Assembly (NCBI RefSeq): GCF_001619985.1
Contig: NW_017264196.1
Coordinates: 682,001-746,000 of the forward strand
Length of the DNA: 64,000 nt
Direction of reading: 5' to 3'
Source: Xylona heveae TC161
Lineage: Eukaryota > Ascomycota > Xylonomycetes > Xylonales > Xylonaceae
Shown: piece by piece, positions 49,733 to 60,368 of the stretch
Numbering within the stretch: position 1 is the stretch's first letter
How the letters are laid out: the number at the start of each line of letters is the position of its first letter
Made by a program: the position numbers and the translations under genes
The notes under the pieces: generated by a model
What the model saw: the letters and a program-made list of their open reading frames with translations, nothing else
What the model was told of the DNA's origin: nothing
Databases searched by the model: none

Positions 49733-51411
49733 ATGTCCGTCGCGACCCTGCTCGCTCGGGCTTCGGCCAGGACGCCTCTTCGACTTCCGGCCAGCGCTCA
49801 GGGCCGGAGAATCATCCTGTTCGTAGCCATTGTCTTCAACCAAGGTCTATTAAGGGATCTAGGAAGCTAATTGAATCCGTGATGCAGGAGAAATGGTCCC
49901 TCTCTCGCCGCTCTCGCAAGATGTTACGCCTCTAAGTGTTGGACTCCCCTCCTATTCTCCAAAGCCATTGATCACAAAATCAATGGTTTGATATCTCCAA
50001 TGGCTGACTGACATTCATCTAGCGTTTCCTCCTCACACCGTTGTCAGCATGCCTGCGCTCTCTCCCACTATGACCCAGGGAAACATTGGTGCTTGGCAGA
50101 AGAAGCCGGGTGATTCCTTAGGGCCCGGTGATGTTCTGGTAGAGATTGAAACCGACAAGGCGCAAATGGACTTTGAGTTCCAAGATGAGGGTGTTTTGGC
50201 GAAGATCCTCAGAGAAACCGGTGAAAAGGACATTGCTGTTGGCACGGTGAGCGATTTCTTCAATTGGAAAACAAATGCGATGTTTTCGGTTGGCTGATAC
50301 TTTATAATGATAGCCTATCGCCGTCATGGTCGAGGATACCGACTCCGTCGGTGCTTTTGACTCGTTCACGTCTGAGGATGCTGGCGGCGCAAAGGAGCCG
50401 CCCAAGGAGCAGCCCAAGGAGGCCTCCGAGGCTTCCGAACCCCCACAGACTGGTTCTGGTACCGCCCCGCCTGCGGCCGAGTCTAAGCCTACTGCTCAGG
50501 AGTCCGACTCGACCGGCGCCAGACTGGAGACCAGCTTGGAGCGTGAGGCCTACGCCACTCCTGCTGCCAAGGCCCTCGCTCTGGAGAAGGGTGTCTCTCT
50601 CAAGGCTGTCAAGGGCTCTGGTCCCGGTGGCCGTATCACCAAGGAGGACATTGAGAAGTTCAAGCCCGCTGCCTCTCCTGCCGCCGCTGCAGGTGTGCCC
50701 ACCTACGAGGATATCCCCGCCAGCTCCATGCGCAAGGTCATCGCCAGCCGTCTCCAGCAGTCGATGAACCAGAACCCCCACTACTTCGTCTCTGCCTCTA
50801 TCTCGGTCTCCAAGCTGTTGAAGCTGCGTGAGGCTCTCAACAGCACCTCTGGTGGCAAGTACAAGCTCTCTGTCAACGACTTCTTGGTCAAGGCTAGCGC
50901 CATCGCCTGCCTCAAGGTTCCCGCTGTCAACTCGAGCTGGCGCGAGGAGGCTGGCCAGACCTTCATCCGTCAGCACAACACTGTCGATGTTAGCGTTGCT
51001 GTTGCCACCCCCGTCGGCCTCATGACTCCCATCGTCAAGAGCGTCGAGGGTCTCGGCCTCGAGAAGATCTCCAACCAGATCAAGGAGCTCGGCAAGCGTG
51101 CCAGAGATGGCAAGCTCAAGCCCGAGGAGTACCAGGGCGGTACCTTCACCATCAGCAACATGGGCATGAACCCCGCCGTCGAGCGCTTCACCGCCGTCAT
51201 CAACCCCCCGCAGGCCGCTATCCTTGCCGTCGGCACCCTGAAGAAGGTTGCCGTCCCTGTCGAGACCGAGGAGGGCACCGGTGTTGAGTGGGATGACCAG
51301 ATCGTCATCACCGGCAGCTTCGACCACAAGGTCGTTGACGGTGCCGTTGGTGGTGAGTGGGTCAAGGAGTTCAAGAAGGTTCTCGAGAACCCGCTTGAGC
51401 TCTTGCTCTAG
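49733..51411 (+). CDS. Pyruvate dehydrogenase E2, dihydrolipoamide acetyltransferase
   Basis: Mitochondrial core subunit that transfers acetyl groups to CoA. Firm exons are 50023-50246 and 50314-51411; the exon 49888-49937 is supported by the reading [16 protein letters not shown], as in fungal E2. The lipoyl domain holds the lipoyl-lysine in [13 protein letters not shown]; the peripheral E1/E3-binding domain is [19 protein letters not shown]…[11 protein letters not shown]; the catalytic domain ends with the His-x3-Asp-Gly motif in [14 protein letters not shown] presequence-like exon begins at ATG 49733 ([20 protein letters not shown]), but no GT-AG choice joins it in phase to 49888. The last exon has strongly C-ending codons, a sign of high expression. 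The 5' end is therefore unresolved (see findings). Confidence 0.9.
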
Positions 51412-51982
51412 ATTGTTTTTAGAAAGAGGGTCAGGTTGTTTACAATACTTGTATAATTGAATACTTTTTTTTATTATTTTCCCTTCTCCCTCCCTATGTA
51501 CGTTTTTTTGTGGTGTCCCCCTTGTGGGCGCTCCATTGGTTTGAGCCACATTTTATCCCCCGTCTGACTCGAGTTACGTCCCTGTCGAACTGCATTTCTC
51601 GCTTTATCGATGCCCATCTCCTACTCCCAAACCCGGCGCTCGGGGCATCGCGTACTATCACTTGAGTCTGATGGTAGTCGATCAAATCTAAAAGCGTGAT
51701 CATGATTTATCCAGCCAACTTCTGTTAATTGATTTCTCGCCTTATAGGCATGCACCTTGCACAAGTGTAGCCAACCCCGGGAAACCCCGCTTGAAAACGC
51801 CCAAAAATATGCCGAGACAAGGAATTTATGTAGCATCGCTAAATAAGCAAGAAAGGAAAAGATAAATTTGTCCAAATATCCCAACGCCACGCCCAAAACC
51901 CAAAGGCTGGGGGAAACGAAATAAAATAATCTGACAGTCAAGTAAAACACAGATACAGGAAGATAAAAAAAAAGATAAAAAG
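51412..51982. terminator. Convergent 3' region
   Basis: About 570 bp between convergent genes. T-rich just after the E2 stop (tttttttattatttt near 51465-51480) and A-rich before the VAC1 stop; likely both terminators. No gene. Confidence 0.45.
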
Positions 51983-54257
51983 TCATTTGGACGCCGACCG
52001 CGTTCCGAATGGTGAGCTAGGAGCAGGCGACTGGGTATAGACAGCGGCAAAATCAAGCTGCGACAGCATGCCATTGATCTGGTCAATTTCATGGCTTAAA
52101 TCTTCAATATTCTGCGCGAGACTCGAGACCTCGTCGAATCGGCGATGTTTGTTGGCGTCGGCGACCATTTCGGAGACGAAGAATTTCTGTTCTTCGAGCA
52201 CAATCAGTCGCTCACGGAGAGACTTCTCCTCAGCCTCCATTACCGACACAGCACTGTTACTGCTCGCCTGACTGGCTGATTCAAGATCATTATACTTGAT
52301 GGCTGCCAGTCCGCTAATTGACCGGCCGCCAGGAGAAGGGAAATATGGCCGAGGAGAGGCTCCGTGGGGGGAGGCATGTTTCAGCACCTTTGGAAGCGAC
52401 TTGAGCGGAAGCATGTGCAGATGGATAAAATTCGTTGCCTGATGGTAGATTGCTTTTTGCAGTCTCAATTGCGTTTTAGATTTCGTCGGCATGTCCCGGA
52501 TGCGGCGTGCAGCAATATCGTATTGACTGAAAGAGTCTGTGAGCCTCTTCCTGACTTTTGAAGCCTCGGCCAGTTGTGTTGGCGTTGGAGGCTTATCAGG
52601 GTCTCTGCAGGGAGCATTAGTAGGCAGAAGAAAAAAAGCGTATGGGGAGTAGAGGGAATGAAGCGTACTGCAGAGCTACTAATAGCCGTTGGAACTTTGG
52701 AAGCATGAGTCGAATTCCGCGCTCAAATTGCACGAGATTTTCATAGGCTCTTAAATCTGGGGGCCGTTGGGCAAGCTCATTGGCAAAATCACGCTTGCTA
52801 AAACAAATGGTTTTACAGTCTTTGCACATTCGAACATCTAGGCTCATCTGGCCAAGTGTTTTTTCTGAAAGATGATCCGCCACTAAAGCAAGTTAGCATA
52901 ACCTGGAGAGACTGAATATTCTTGAGAGATGGCGCGTACTCGTTGCAACATTTAGGCCGACCTCACTTGAGCAGCCCGTTCTAGAGTCTCCACAAACTAC
53001 TCGTCCACAGAGTCGGCAATGATGTCTCCGGAATGTATAAGAAGTAAATTCTTGCTGGCAAAATGGGCAGTGTGAAACCGCTGCATCTTCTTCCCATGTC
53101 ACGACAGATTGCTCAAGCAATTTCCTTTGGTTTCTCGCTCCTGATAGCGACCAAAAAGCGCCACCGGAAGCGCTTTCTTGCTCAAGAAACTGAGGGCTAG
53201 TAAGAAGTTTTGTAAGTTTCGTGAGACGTTTTTCTAGGCGACTAATTTCAAGGTAGGATTTATCCACATTCCGTCGACGAATTTCAGCGAATTCGGAAGT
53301 ACGGTCACGTTCAAGCCCTGATTCGGTCAGCTGAAAAAGGCCCTGCTGTTGGCTTTCTGTTACTTGGGGAGACTGACCATTGTGGTCGTTGTACCCTTCT
53401 CTCAGCTTATAGCACGTTTCACACACTCGGCACCAAACGCCGCGGACGGGCTCGTGTTGGGCAGACCTGGATAGTTTCATCTGATACATGGTATGTTCCT
53501 CGCAGAATAACCTCCCGCATTTCCTGCAATTGACACTTCCATTGATGGCCCCTAGGCGCCTTTCGCAAATCGGTTCTGAGCAAACCTCGTCCGGGCGCGG
53601 TCTCTGCCAGTGCTCTCTTGTTACCAATTCATCCGGATCGGCACGATGGGGTTCAGCGACGGCAGCATTGCTACTTGGTGGCACAAACGACGGCGGAGTA
53701 TCGTTAGATTCAAAGACATCGAGACCTTTGAGCTTTTGATTCAACACAGCCAGCGGCTGAAATTTCTTTGCTTTGACCATCTGAGTTTTGAACCAATTCT
53801 TAACCTCGTCCTGCTCCACCTCCTCGAGGTTCTGGTGGTCATCATCAAGATGTCTATTGTCGGTGTCAACGGACAGCTTCGCCAGGACTTCAGAGTAATC
53901 TGTGCAATTACCTGTTGAGTTGCAACAATGTCACCTGTCCAATTCGTGAGCTTGGAATCTCATCTAGTTGGCTCAACAAATACTTACCATTTCTTCTTCG
54001 CAAATGGGACATATCAGCTTCGCTGTCGAAGCCGTCCGGGAAGAATCTCCATTTCCCAGCGACACCCTTGAGCCCAAGTCTTGGGGCTCAAGTGAGAGGG
54101 GCGAGTGCGACAGCTGCGAGTCGAGAGAAAGAGAGCTGGTTGAAGGTGATAAGGCGGTCTGGTTCTTAGAGTTGACGGGAATGGCGGCACTAGGGGAAAG
54201 TGTCCTTGCAGCGCTCCCCAGCACCCGCCTGTGACCTCCCGGTCTCATGGAAGCCAT
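51983..54257 (-). CDS. VAC1: Vac1/Pep7-like FYVE endosomal tether
   Basis: Rab5-type effector for Golgi-to-endosome traffic. Four exons, 54257-53988, 53876-52940, 52882-52669 and 52604-51983, give 680 aa. An N-terminal C2H2 finger has Cys83, Cys86, His99 and His104; it is completed across intron 1, and the acceptor AAG at 53877 was chosen because it gives exactly C-x2-C-x12-H-x4-H and phase 0. A Zn-binding segment follows (CSEPICERRLGAINGSVNCRKCGRLF, in two parts around residue 185), then the FYVE domain with the PI3P-binding RRHHCRLCGRVVC. C-terminal helices with Glu/Lys heptads (LRERLIVLEEQKFFVSEM) resemble the Rab-binding region of Vac1/rabenosyn. It acts with Vps45 in yeast; that is family knowledge. 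Confidence 0.92.
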
Positions 54258-54453
54258 GGTGACCTAGCACAGGCACATCATCTGAAACGCCAAAGGAACT
54301 TGCACAAGCAATCTCGAGCACGATTTGGCAGGGGGCGGGGTTACCCAGGCTGAGTAATCCCCGCCGGAATATCTAGTGCTGAAGGAGGGTGGTTTTAAAG
54401 GAGATCTCGAAAGTGGGAGGTTTCTGTGATCACCAAATTCCTTCAACAGTATA

Positions 54454-54462
54454 TACGGAGTA
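54454..54462 (+). repeat. TACGGAGTA word
   Basis: Exact 9-mer in the VAC1/MET8 promoter region. Confidence 0.6.
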
Positions 54463-54600
54463 GGTAATCAAAACGGAGTCGTGGCGAAGCTGGATTGCTT
54501 CATAGCTTCATAGTACTTAACAATTGGCCTCGTCCCTGCGGAGAGCGGATGGGTAAGCTAAGAAGGGTTTAGCATGAGAGTAATAGCTCACTCATAGCCG

Positions 54601-54609
54601 TACGGAGTA
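54601..54609 (+). repeat. TACGGAGTA word
   Basis: Exact 9-mer, here within the longer CCGTACGGAGTACTCC, which contains overlapping inverted halves (GTAC centres). Confidence 0.6.
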
Positions 54610-54774
54610 CTCCCCTCGCTCCAATGGCTCCGGAACCGCAAGAATTCCCCTTCTCTTTTATCTTATCGCCCAGCTCGCTTGTGGATAGCAATCCAAATCC
54701 ATTTGTCAAAAGTCACATTTATCTTCACATGTTATGAACATCTAGATTCTAGACCATCATCTTATCCCCTCATC

Positions 54775-55632
54775 ATGTCGGGAAAATTTCCAGAGGTTCA
54801 GGGTGGCGGTAGTCTGATACTGGCATGGCAAATAAGGAACAAGCATGTTCTTGTCATCGGTGGTGGTGAGGTGGGTGCAAAGCCTCTGTTGTTAATTGTG
54901 CCGCGGAGATTGCTAAACCGAATTGCAGGTTGCAGCAGGTCGCATTTTGAACGTCTTGAACGCCGATGCCAAAGTCACCGTTGTTTCTCCTCGAGAGGGG
55001 CTGAACGAGGAGGTCGCCTACAGAATTGAGAAGAAGCAAGTCGAGTACATAGACCGCAAGTTTGAGCCGTCGGATCTCGATGGCGCCGACATGGTATTGA
55101 CGGCTGTGGACGACCCTGAGGCGTCTTCACAAATTTACAAGCTGTGTCATGAGAGACGCATTCCGGCAAACATTGCAGATGTGCCCCCTGAATGTGACTT
55201 TTACTTTGGCAGTGTCCATCGCGATGGGCCGCTTCAGGTCATGGTCAGCACAAACGGCAATGGGCCCAAGCTTGCGAATATTGTTCGGAGAAAAATTGCT
55301 GCAAGTCTGCCGGATAACACAGGGGCTGCCATACAAAAAGTCGGTGTGTTAAGAAGAAAATTGCGCAAGATCGCTCCGGCCATAGAGGAGGGTCCAAAGC
55401 GCATGCATTGGTACGCCCCGCCTTTTCTTTATTTGGGTTCTTCCACTAAAAATGTTCAAGGATGTCCAAGATTTGCGAGTCTTGGAGCCTAGAGGATCTG
55501 TGTGAAATGGATGAAAAAGATATGGATGAGCTGCTCAAGTCATATAAGAGTGGAGACGTCCCATGCCTGCATGAAGTTCGGCATGAAGGGGAACCTGTCG
55601 TTGGCTTTGAAGGTAGCTTTGGCTGGTGGTGA
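54775..55632 (+). CDS. MET8: Siroheme synthase Met8 (precorrin-2 dehydrogenase/ferrochelatase)
   Basis: Bifunctional enzyme for the last two steps of siroheme synthesis, the cofactor of sulfite reductase and thus of methionine and cysteine synthesis. Three exons, 54775-54870, 54929-55410 and 55461-55632, give 249 aa (yeast 274). The N-terminal NAD-binding fold shows HVLVIGGGEVAAGRIL, split by intron 1 directly after GGGE. The catalytic-region Asp motif is present in LTAVDDPEASSQIY, followed by the conserved NIADVPPECDFYFGS and STNGNGPKLANIVRRKI. The C-terminal helical part (SWSLEDLCEMDEKDMDELL) is in exon 3. No mitochondrial signal. Confidence 0.95.
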
Positions 55633-55902
55633 CGATGCTGAAAAATACATGACTGCGTCTTTTTTTGAGTAAATATGGCGTTGGAACTGCAAAGCGATGG
55701 CGCAATATAGGAAGATTTCCATTCTTTTAAATACCTTTAGTTCCATGAATTGATATGTATATATTGTACAACCAAACTCGGGTGATATTGTTTCTAGTGT
55801 CTTTGGCGACGCAGCGCTTATAAAAATAGTGGCTCTATAACTAAAACATATACCGAGTTTCGCTTCGATCTGGTTACAACCAACCGGTCCGATTCCGCTT
55901 TC

Positions 55903-57682
55903 ATGATGAACTCTACTCGAAATATTTACAACAATGATATTGATTTCAAAACATTGGCTTTGCAATATCCTTCATTTGCCAAGATGTGAGCCGACATACC
56001 TTTAATAATCTGTGCATTTCTGATGATAGTAAACCCAGACTGAAGCCAAACGGGCAGCTTGATTTTAGCAGACCCGAAGCTGTGCAGTATGACACAGGCC
56101 AGTATCTGAAAACTTATGAGAACGATCGGTCTAATTCTCTTTCCCATCAGAGAGCTTACAAAGACCCTTTTAAAGCGGGACTTTGGTTTAACCATAGAGC
56201 TGCCACCCGACCGATTATGTCCACCGGTAATTCTCCCACCCTGAATTCTGTCTAAACATGCTGACCGCTGCTCTTCCAGGTTCCGAATCGGTATGAGGGA
56301 CAATCCAAGCACTGAAATATGATATGGAAGCTTACACGTGACAGTTTCAATTACATTCTTTGGCTTCAAGATCTCATTGATACTACTTCTGATTCTTTCA
56401 GCGACAAATATGAGCCTGCTCGCAAAGTGTTTGGGCTTGACATGTAAGTCATTCCAACAAGTCATAAGAATAAAGTTGACAAAGTAGTAGTGGCACAGGA
56501 GCAAGCTGTATTTATCCTCTGCTTGGGTGCACCCAACGCTCAAATTGGAATTTTGCCGGGACAGGTAACAAAACTTCTACTCGTGATTCACATCCAATAC
56601 TAACAACAAAAAGATATTGATGAAGAAAGCCTCAAATATGCACGCAAAAACGTGGCGGCAAACGAGCTGGATCAGCGAATCACGCTTTTCAAATCCGATA
56701 GGAATGGACCGCTGATACCACTCGATCTACTGAAGCTAGAAAGGTAAATGCTTCCCAAACAGAATCTAAGCCAAGTCTTACTTACCGGATCTAAAAGGAT
56801 CGATTTTACCATGTGTAACCCGCCCTTTTATGAGTCCAAAGATGACATGATATCTTCTGCCGAAAAAAAGCATCAAGCCCCATTTTCCGTAAGTTCAAAG
56901 GCCATCCTTGCTCTACACAATTGCTGATTCAAAAACCTCTAAGGCTTGCACTGGCGCTGAAGCTGAAATGGTCACCCCTGGCGGCGAAGTAGCTTTTGTG
57001 TCTCGTATGATTGAAGAAAGTGAACGCCTTCAAGGAAGAGTCCAATGGTATTCGACAATGTTAGGCAAGCTTAGCAGCGTCTCTGTCGTCATAGAGAAGC
57101 TCAAAGCCGTAGGTATCACCAATTGGGCGGTGACAGACTTTCTCCAAGGGAGTAAAACTCGTCGGTGGGGAGTGGCTTGGTCGTATGGAGATATACGTCC
57201 CAAAACTGTAAGTCCACTAGTCCAATGTCCAATGTCCAATGATGTGGAAATGGGGCTAATATTGTACAAAGGAGATTGCAAGAGGAACAACGAGCCTTCA
57301 GAAACATTTCCTTCCGTTCCCGTCCGAATATTCATTCAGTGTCCCTGAAGAATCATTCACTGTCATCTGCGAGAAGCTGTGTGGCGCTATGGAGTCCATT
57401 AAATTGTCCTGGAAATGGGATGCATCAACATGCACTGGCCTAGGATTCACGCGGGAGAATGTCTGGTCGAGAGCATCAAGGCGGAAGGGCAGAGTTGAGG
57501 ATGAAGCTAAGCCAAGTCTACAGCCTCTCGACAGGGACGTCATCCTCGGCTTCAAGCTTCTTGTTACGCAGAAAAAGGATTCGAACGAAGTTGACGTGCA
57601 CGTTCGGTGGGTAAGGGGCAACGACGTTGTACTATTTGAAAGCTTTTGCGGCATGGTCAAGCGCAAAATTACCAGCAAATAA
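55903..57682 (+). CDS. METTL16-type RNA N6-adenosine methyltransferase
   Basis: SAM-dependent methyltransferase of the METTL16/YbiN (RlmF) family; animal and S. pombe members (Mtl16) methylate U6 snRNA. Ten exons join in frame to 428 aa: 55903-55985, 56039-56086, 56151-56226, 56280-56290, 56345-56443, 56491-56564, 56614-56743, 56798-56888, 56944-57207 and 57272-57682. The N-terminal RNA-binding region (KPNGQLDFSRPEAV…LKRDFGLTIELPPDRLCPPV) precedes the SAM motif GLDIGTGASCIYPLLG and the catalytic NPPF in FTMCNPPFYES. The C-terminal half has the METTL16-type WSYGDIRPK. Exon 4 is a microexon of 11 nt (GTTCCGAATCG) that supplies V-P-N-R in the conserved CPPVPNRFNYILWLQDL. The start is ATG 55903 (MMNSTRN). 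Substrate is inferred from family. Confidence 0.93.
56280..56290 (+). other. 11-nt microexon
   Basis: Bounded by CTTCCAG upstream and GTATGAG downstream, between introns of 53 and 54 nt. It enters at phase 0 and leaves at phase 2, which the flanking exons require. Confidence 0.85.
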
Positions 57683-58040
57683 GTAGGTATGCAAATGGGT
57701 TACAAATCTATTGATACTATATACAAATCCTCCAATCATTTTCCATGGATCTTAAGAAAACTAGCAATTTTATTTCCTATATTTCCTTGTGCTCATGCTC
57801 ATGACTCTATCTCTAGTTGAGACAGCTGCTGTATGTTTTCCCCCAGCTCTGCATAAATGCATGCAAATATATAAACTTCGTCAAATCATTGAACATGCCA
57901 AATAATACATACTGCGACACATCATGCGCAGCACCTTGACAAGTTCTTTGCGTCTCTCAAGAGGGATATGAAGCAAAACAATTGCTTGTCCGGTGTACAT
58001 CAAGACACCAAACAGACATCCACGCAGTACCCCCATTTCA
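57683..58040. terminator. Convergent 3' region
   Basis: About 360 bp of A+T-rich sequence between the methyltransferase (+) and acetyltransferase (-) genes; likely both terminators. Confidence 0.35.
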
Positions 58041-58761
58041 TCACGGCGGCGTCGGACCCTGAATTCCCGTCGATCCCGCCGCCAATTTGTCCAGCTTTTC
58101 TCCATCAACCCTTAATCCCACCCACTCATCATCCATTCTCTTTGCGCCAATTGCCTCGTAGAAATCCAGACTCGGCTTATTCCACTTCAGACACGCCCAC
58201 TCCAGACGGGCTCCTCGCACTCTCCGCACTTCGCCCGCCAGTTCCGTCAGTAACCGCTTCCCGTATCCTTTGCCGCGGTACTCGGGCCACACGAAGAGAT
58301 CCTCGAGGTATATCCCCGGCGCGGCGCGCCAGGTCGAGTAGTTGTGGAAGTAGAGCGCCATGCCGGCTACTTTTTCCTTGACCTTGGCTGCATTATCACT
58401 ACTATTGGGATCCGGCACGACGGCGAGTAATGTCCGCGCGTAGCCGGGCTTTGCGTCGCTCGGGTCGTCGGCGAAAGAGAGCGTGTCGTGCAGAGATTCC
58501 TCGGTGGCTTTGACTTCGTGCGGGGCGTTCTCGTATATGGCGAGCCCGTGGATGATTTCGAGAATAGCGGGGACGTCTGTTTGGAATTAGTTTACTTTGG
58601 CATATATTGCACTTGAGGGACATTCAGCATTCAGTTGCGGGGCATTCAGATGAGGGTCAGAGGGATATGGAGGGAATGGGCAAACTGGCAAACAGTGCAG
58701 GTACACGTCTAGTAAACTTACCGCTGCGGAGGGCGCGACGGATGGTGACTTGGTCTGCCAT
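58041..58761 (-). CDS. GNAT acetyltransferase, SSAT/thialysine type
   Basis: Acetyl-CoA-dependent N-acetyltransferase of 191 aa in two exons, 58761-58722 and 58576-58041. The N-terminus (MADQVTIRRALRSDVPAILE) and the following LAIYENAPHEVKATEESL match the diamine/thialysine acetyltransferase (SSAT) branch, where a Tyr-Glu pair follows the first helix. Acetyl-CoA-binding motif A is intact: LEDLFVWPEYRGKGYGKRLL, then EWACLKWNKPSLDFYEAIGA. The substrate could be a polyamine, thialysine or a similar small amine; the sequence cannot decide. The last ten residues (STGIQGPTPP) are a flexible tail. Confidence 0.93.
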
Positions 58762-59375
58762 GTTGGACGGAGGTCTGAAATTTATGTTGGAGTTTTGGAT
58801 TGTTTCTTGGAATTGAATGAAATGGGTTTAGGTGCAGGCAACTCGGGGAAGTTTTATATCATCGACAAAGCTCAAGGGTTATGCGTAAGTTGTCAAAGCA
58901 AGGGCGTAGTGGAAGTGTCTAGGCAACCCCACTCAAGATTTAAGCAGTCTCTGGGTGTAAGGCAGTATTCTCGGGGTTTATCTTTAGCTGAATTGAGCCC
59001 AGAGGGGTGCCCGCACTCGGTGTTGCTCAAGGGTCGATTTAGCCCGAAAATCAGAACGCTAGTCAGGGGTTTCGGGTATACCAATAGCATTCGTAGCATG
59101 TCATTACTCTACAACTACATTGACAGATCTACAAGGTTGTACCTGCAGGTTTGCAGAACGTAATCTTTGGCATTGGGAAACGTATCCTATGAATCACATA
59201 TTCCATATAGCGCTGCTGCTGGACTGGTCCTATAAAGGGGTCCGTAATGCACGGGGAAACTGTTTTGAAGTCTCTGTATACCTGGAAAGTTTAAATTAAA
59301 CCCGCGTACAATGCAACAAAGGCATGGAAATCAAATTCTATTGCGCCGAGATCCTGGGTATCATAAAATGACTGT
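58762..59375. other. Intergenic
   Basis: About 610 bp between tandem minus-strand genes. A plus-strand frame of 137 codons (58750-59163) has no family resemblance and overlaps the acetyltransferase start, so it was not accepted. Nothing else seen. Confidence 0.4.
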
Positions 59376-60368
59376 TTAACTTTTTGGACTTTTTTGTTTG
59401 ATGCCTTTCTCATCGACACCCTCAAACAAGCTCAATGTTGACGGACTGGTTGCACGCTTCAATTGAATTCGCCCATCATGTACCGAGCCCCACTCTACCC
59501 TCCATTCCTTCCCCGAGAGATCTTGGCTCATGGTCGGGGTCTGCATGAAGATTCTAGCCCAGAGTCTCCGCATAAATCTACTCGTCAAAACATGCGGCTG
59601 TTCAATCATGTCCTTCTTAGGATAAAACGGGCTGGCTCCTGTCCTCCAGCTAGCTACCTTAGCCAAAGCGGATGAGTCGGAGGCATTGAGGCAGCTCCGC
59701 CTCTGTGGCATCTCGAACGGGAATATCTTTTGCTTCCCAGTAGCCAAAGCGCAGAGTCTATCCCATTCGTGCCGTGGCAAAGGCGGCTGAATCTTCTCCA
59801 GGAGCCCTGCGAACCATTTCCGTCTCATGTTCCGGGCACGACATTCTGGGAATCGTCTGCCCCATATATTTGTCTCGGGAATTTTAGGACTGAGACGTTT
59901 GATGCTAGATTTGCCTAGCTCTGCTGACGGACGTTTCTGGTGACTTTTTGCTAGCGCAAGCAGTCTAGTTGATGGAGTAAAACCAGATGCTTTGTTCTGC
60001 GCGTTATTTCGAACGGTTTCGAGAGCATTTTGATCTGCAGGAATATCGGATTGCGAGACCTCCGCGAGTAATTCACGCCGCCTTTTCCCGCTGCGACCAT
60101 AGGTGTGCATCAGCACCTTCTGGAGATGTTTGAGTTCTCCATTGTTGGCACGTTGAAGCACCGAAAGGCCTCGACGAGCCGACCGGAGGAGCTGGGTAAT
60201 TCGGACGCTGTCAGATGCCGCTGACTGATTTTCCTGCGTGTGTTTTCGGAAGCGTTGGAGGATATACTGATGGAAGTAGGTACGGGCAGCGGGATCAGGA
60301 AGGTAGGTGCATTCTCGGAGTAAAGAGCGAAGCAGATGTAGAGGGTGAGAGGACGCTCTCACTACCAT
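59376..60368 (-). CDS. LYR-motif-like mitochondrial protein
   Basis: Single-exon, 330-aa basic protein. The start is ATG 60368 (MVVRASSHPLHLLRSLLREC); the frame is open seven codons further upstream but has no ATG there. The first ~45 residues have the LYR-type helix (LHLLRSLLREC-TYLPDPAARTYFHQYI, an LYR variant reading LLRSLLRE) found in proteins that bind mitochondrial acyl-carrier protein and help assemble iron-sulfur or respiratory complexes. The rest is Arg/Lys-rich and low in hydrophobicity, with no domain I recognise; such long basic tails occur in fungal LYR proteins and may contact mitoribosomal or other RNA (inference). No name can be assigned. Confidence 0.75.
   Translation of the reverse strand: MVVRASSHPLHLLRSLLRECTYLPDPAARTYFHQYILQRFRKHTQENQSAASDSVRITQLLRSARRGLSVLQRANNGELKHLQKVLMHTYGRSGKRRRELLAEVSQSDIPADQNALETVRNNAQNKASGFTPSTRLLALAKSHQKRPSAELGKSSIKRLSPKIPETNIWGRRFPECRARNMRRKWFAGLLEKIQPPLPRHEWDRLCALATGKQKIFPFEMPQRRSCLNASDSSALAKVASWRTGASPFYPKKDMIEQPHVLTSRFMRRLWARIFMQTPTMSQDLSGKEWRVEWGSVHDGRIQLKRATSPSTLSLFEGVDEKGIKQKSPKS

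Larger units (their letters stand above)
54258..54774. promoter_or_regulatory. Divergent promoter region VAC1/MET8
   Basis: About 520 bp between divergent genes. It has two exact TACGGAGTA words (54454-54462 and 54601-54609) and a further near-copy (ACGGAGT near 54473). No coding signal. Confidence 0.5.

Noticed and set aside
49410-49826. 138-codon plus-strand frame before the E2 gene
   Set aside because: Phase would fit the conserved E2 exon at 49888, but the frame has no ATG, so it is more likely leader sequence.
50302-51549. 415-codon minus-strand open frame over the E2 gene
   Set aside because: Shadow of the strongly biased, C-ending codons of E2 exon 50314-51411; repetitive Leu/Asp/Gly composition and no family match.
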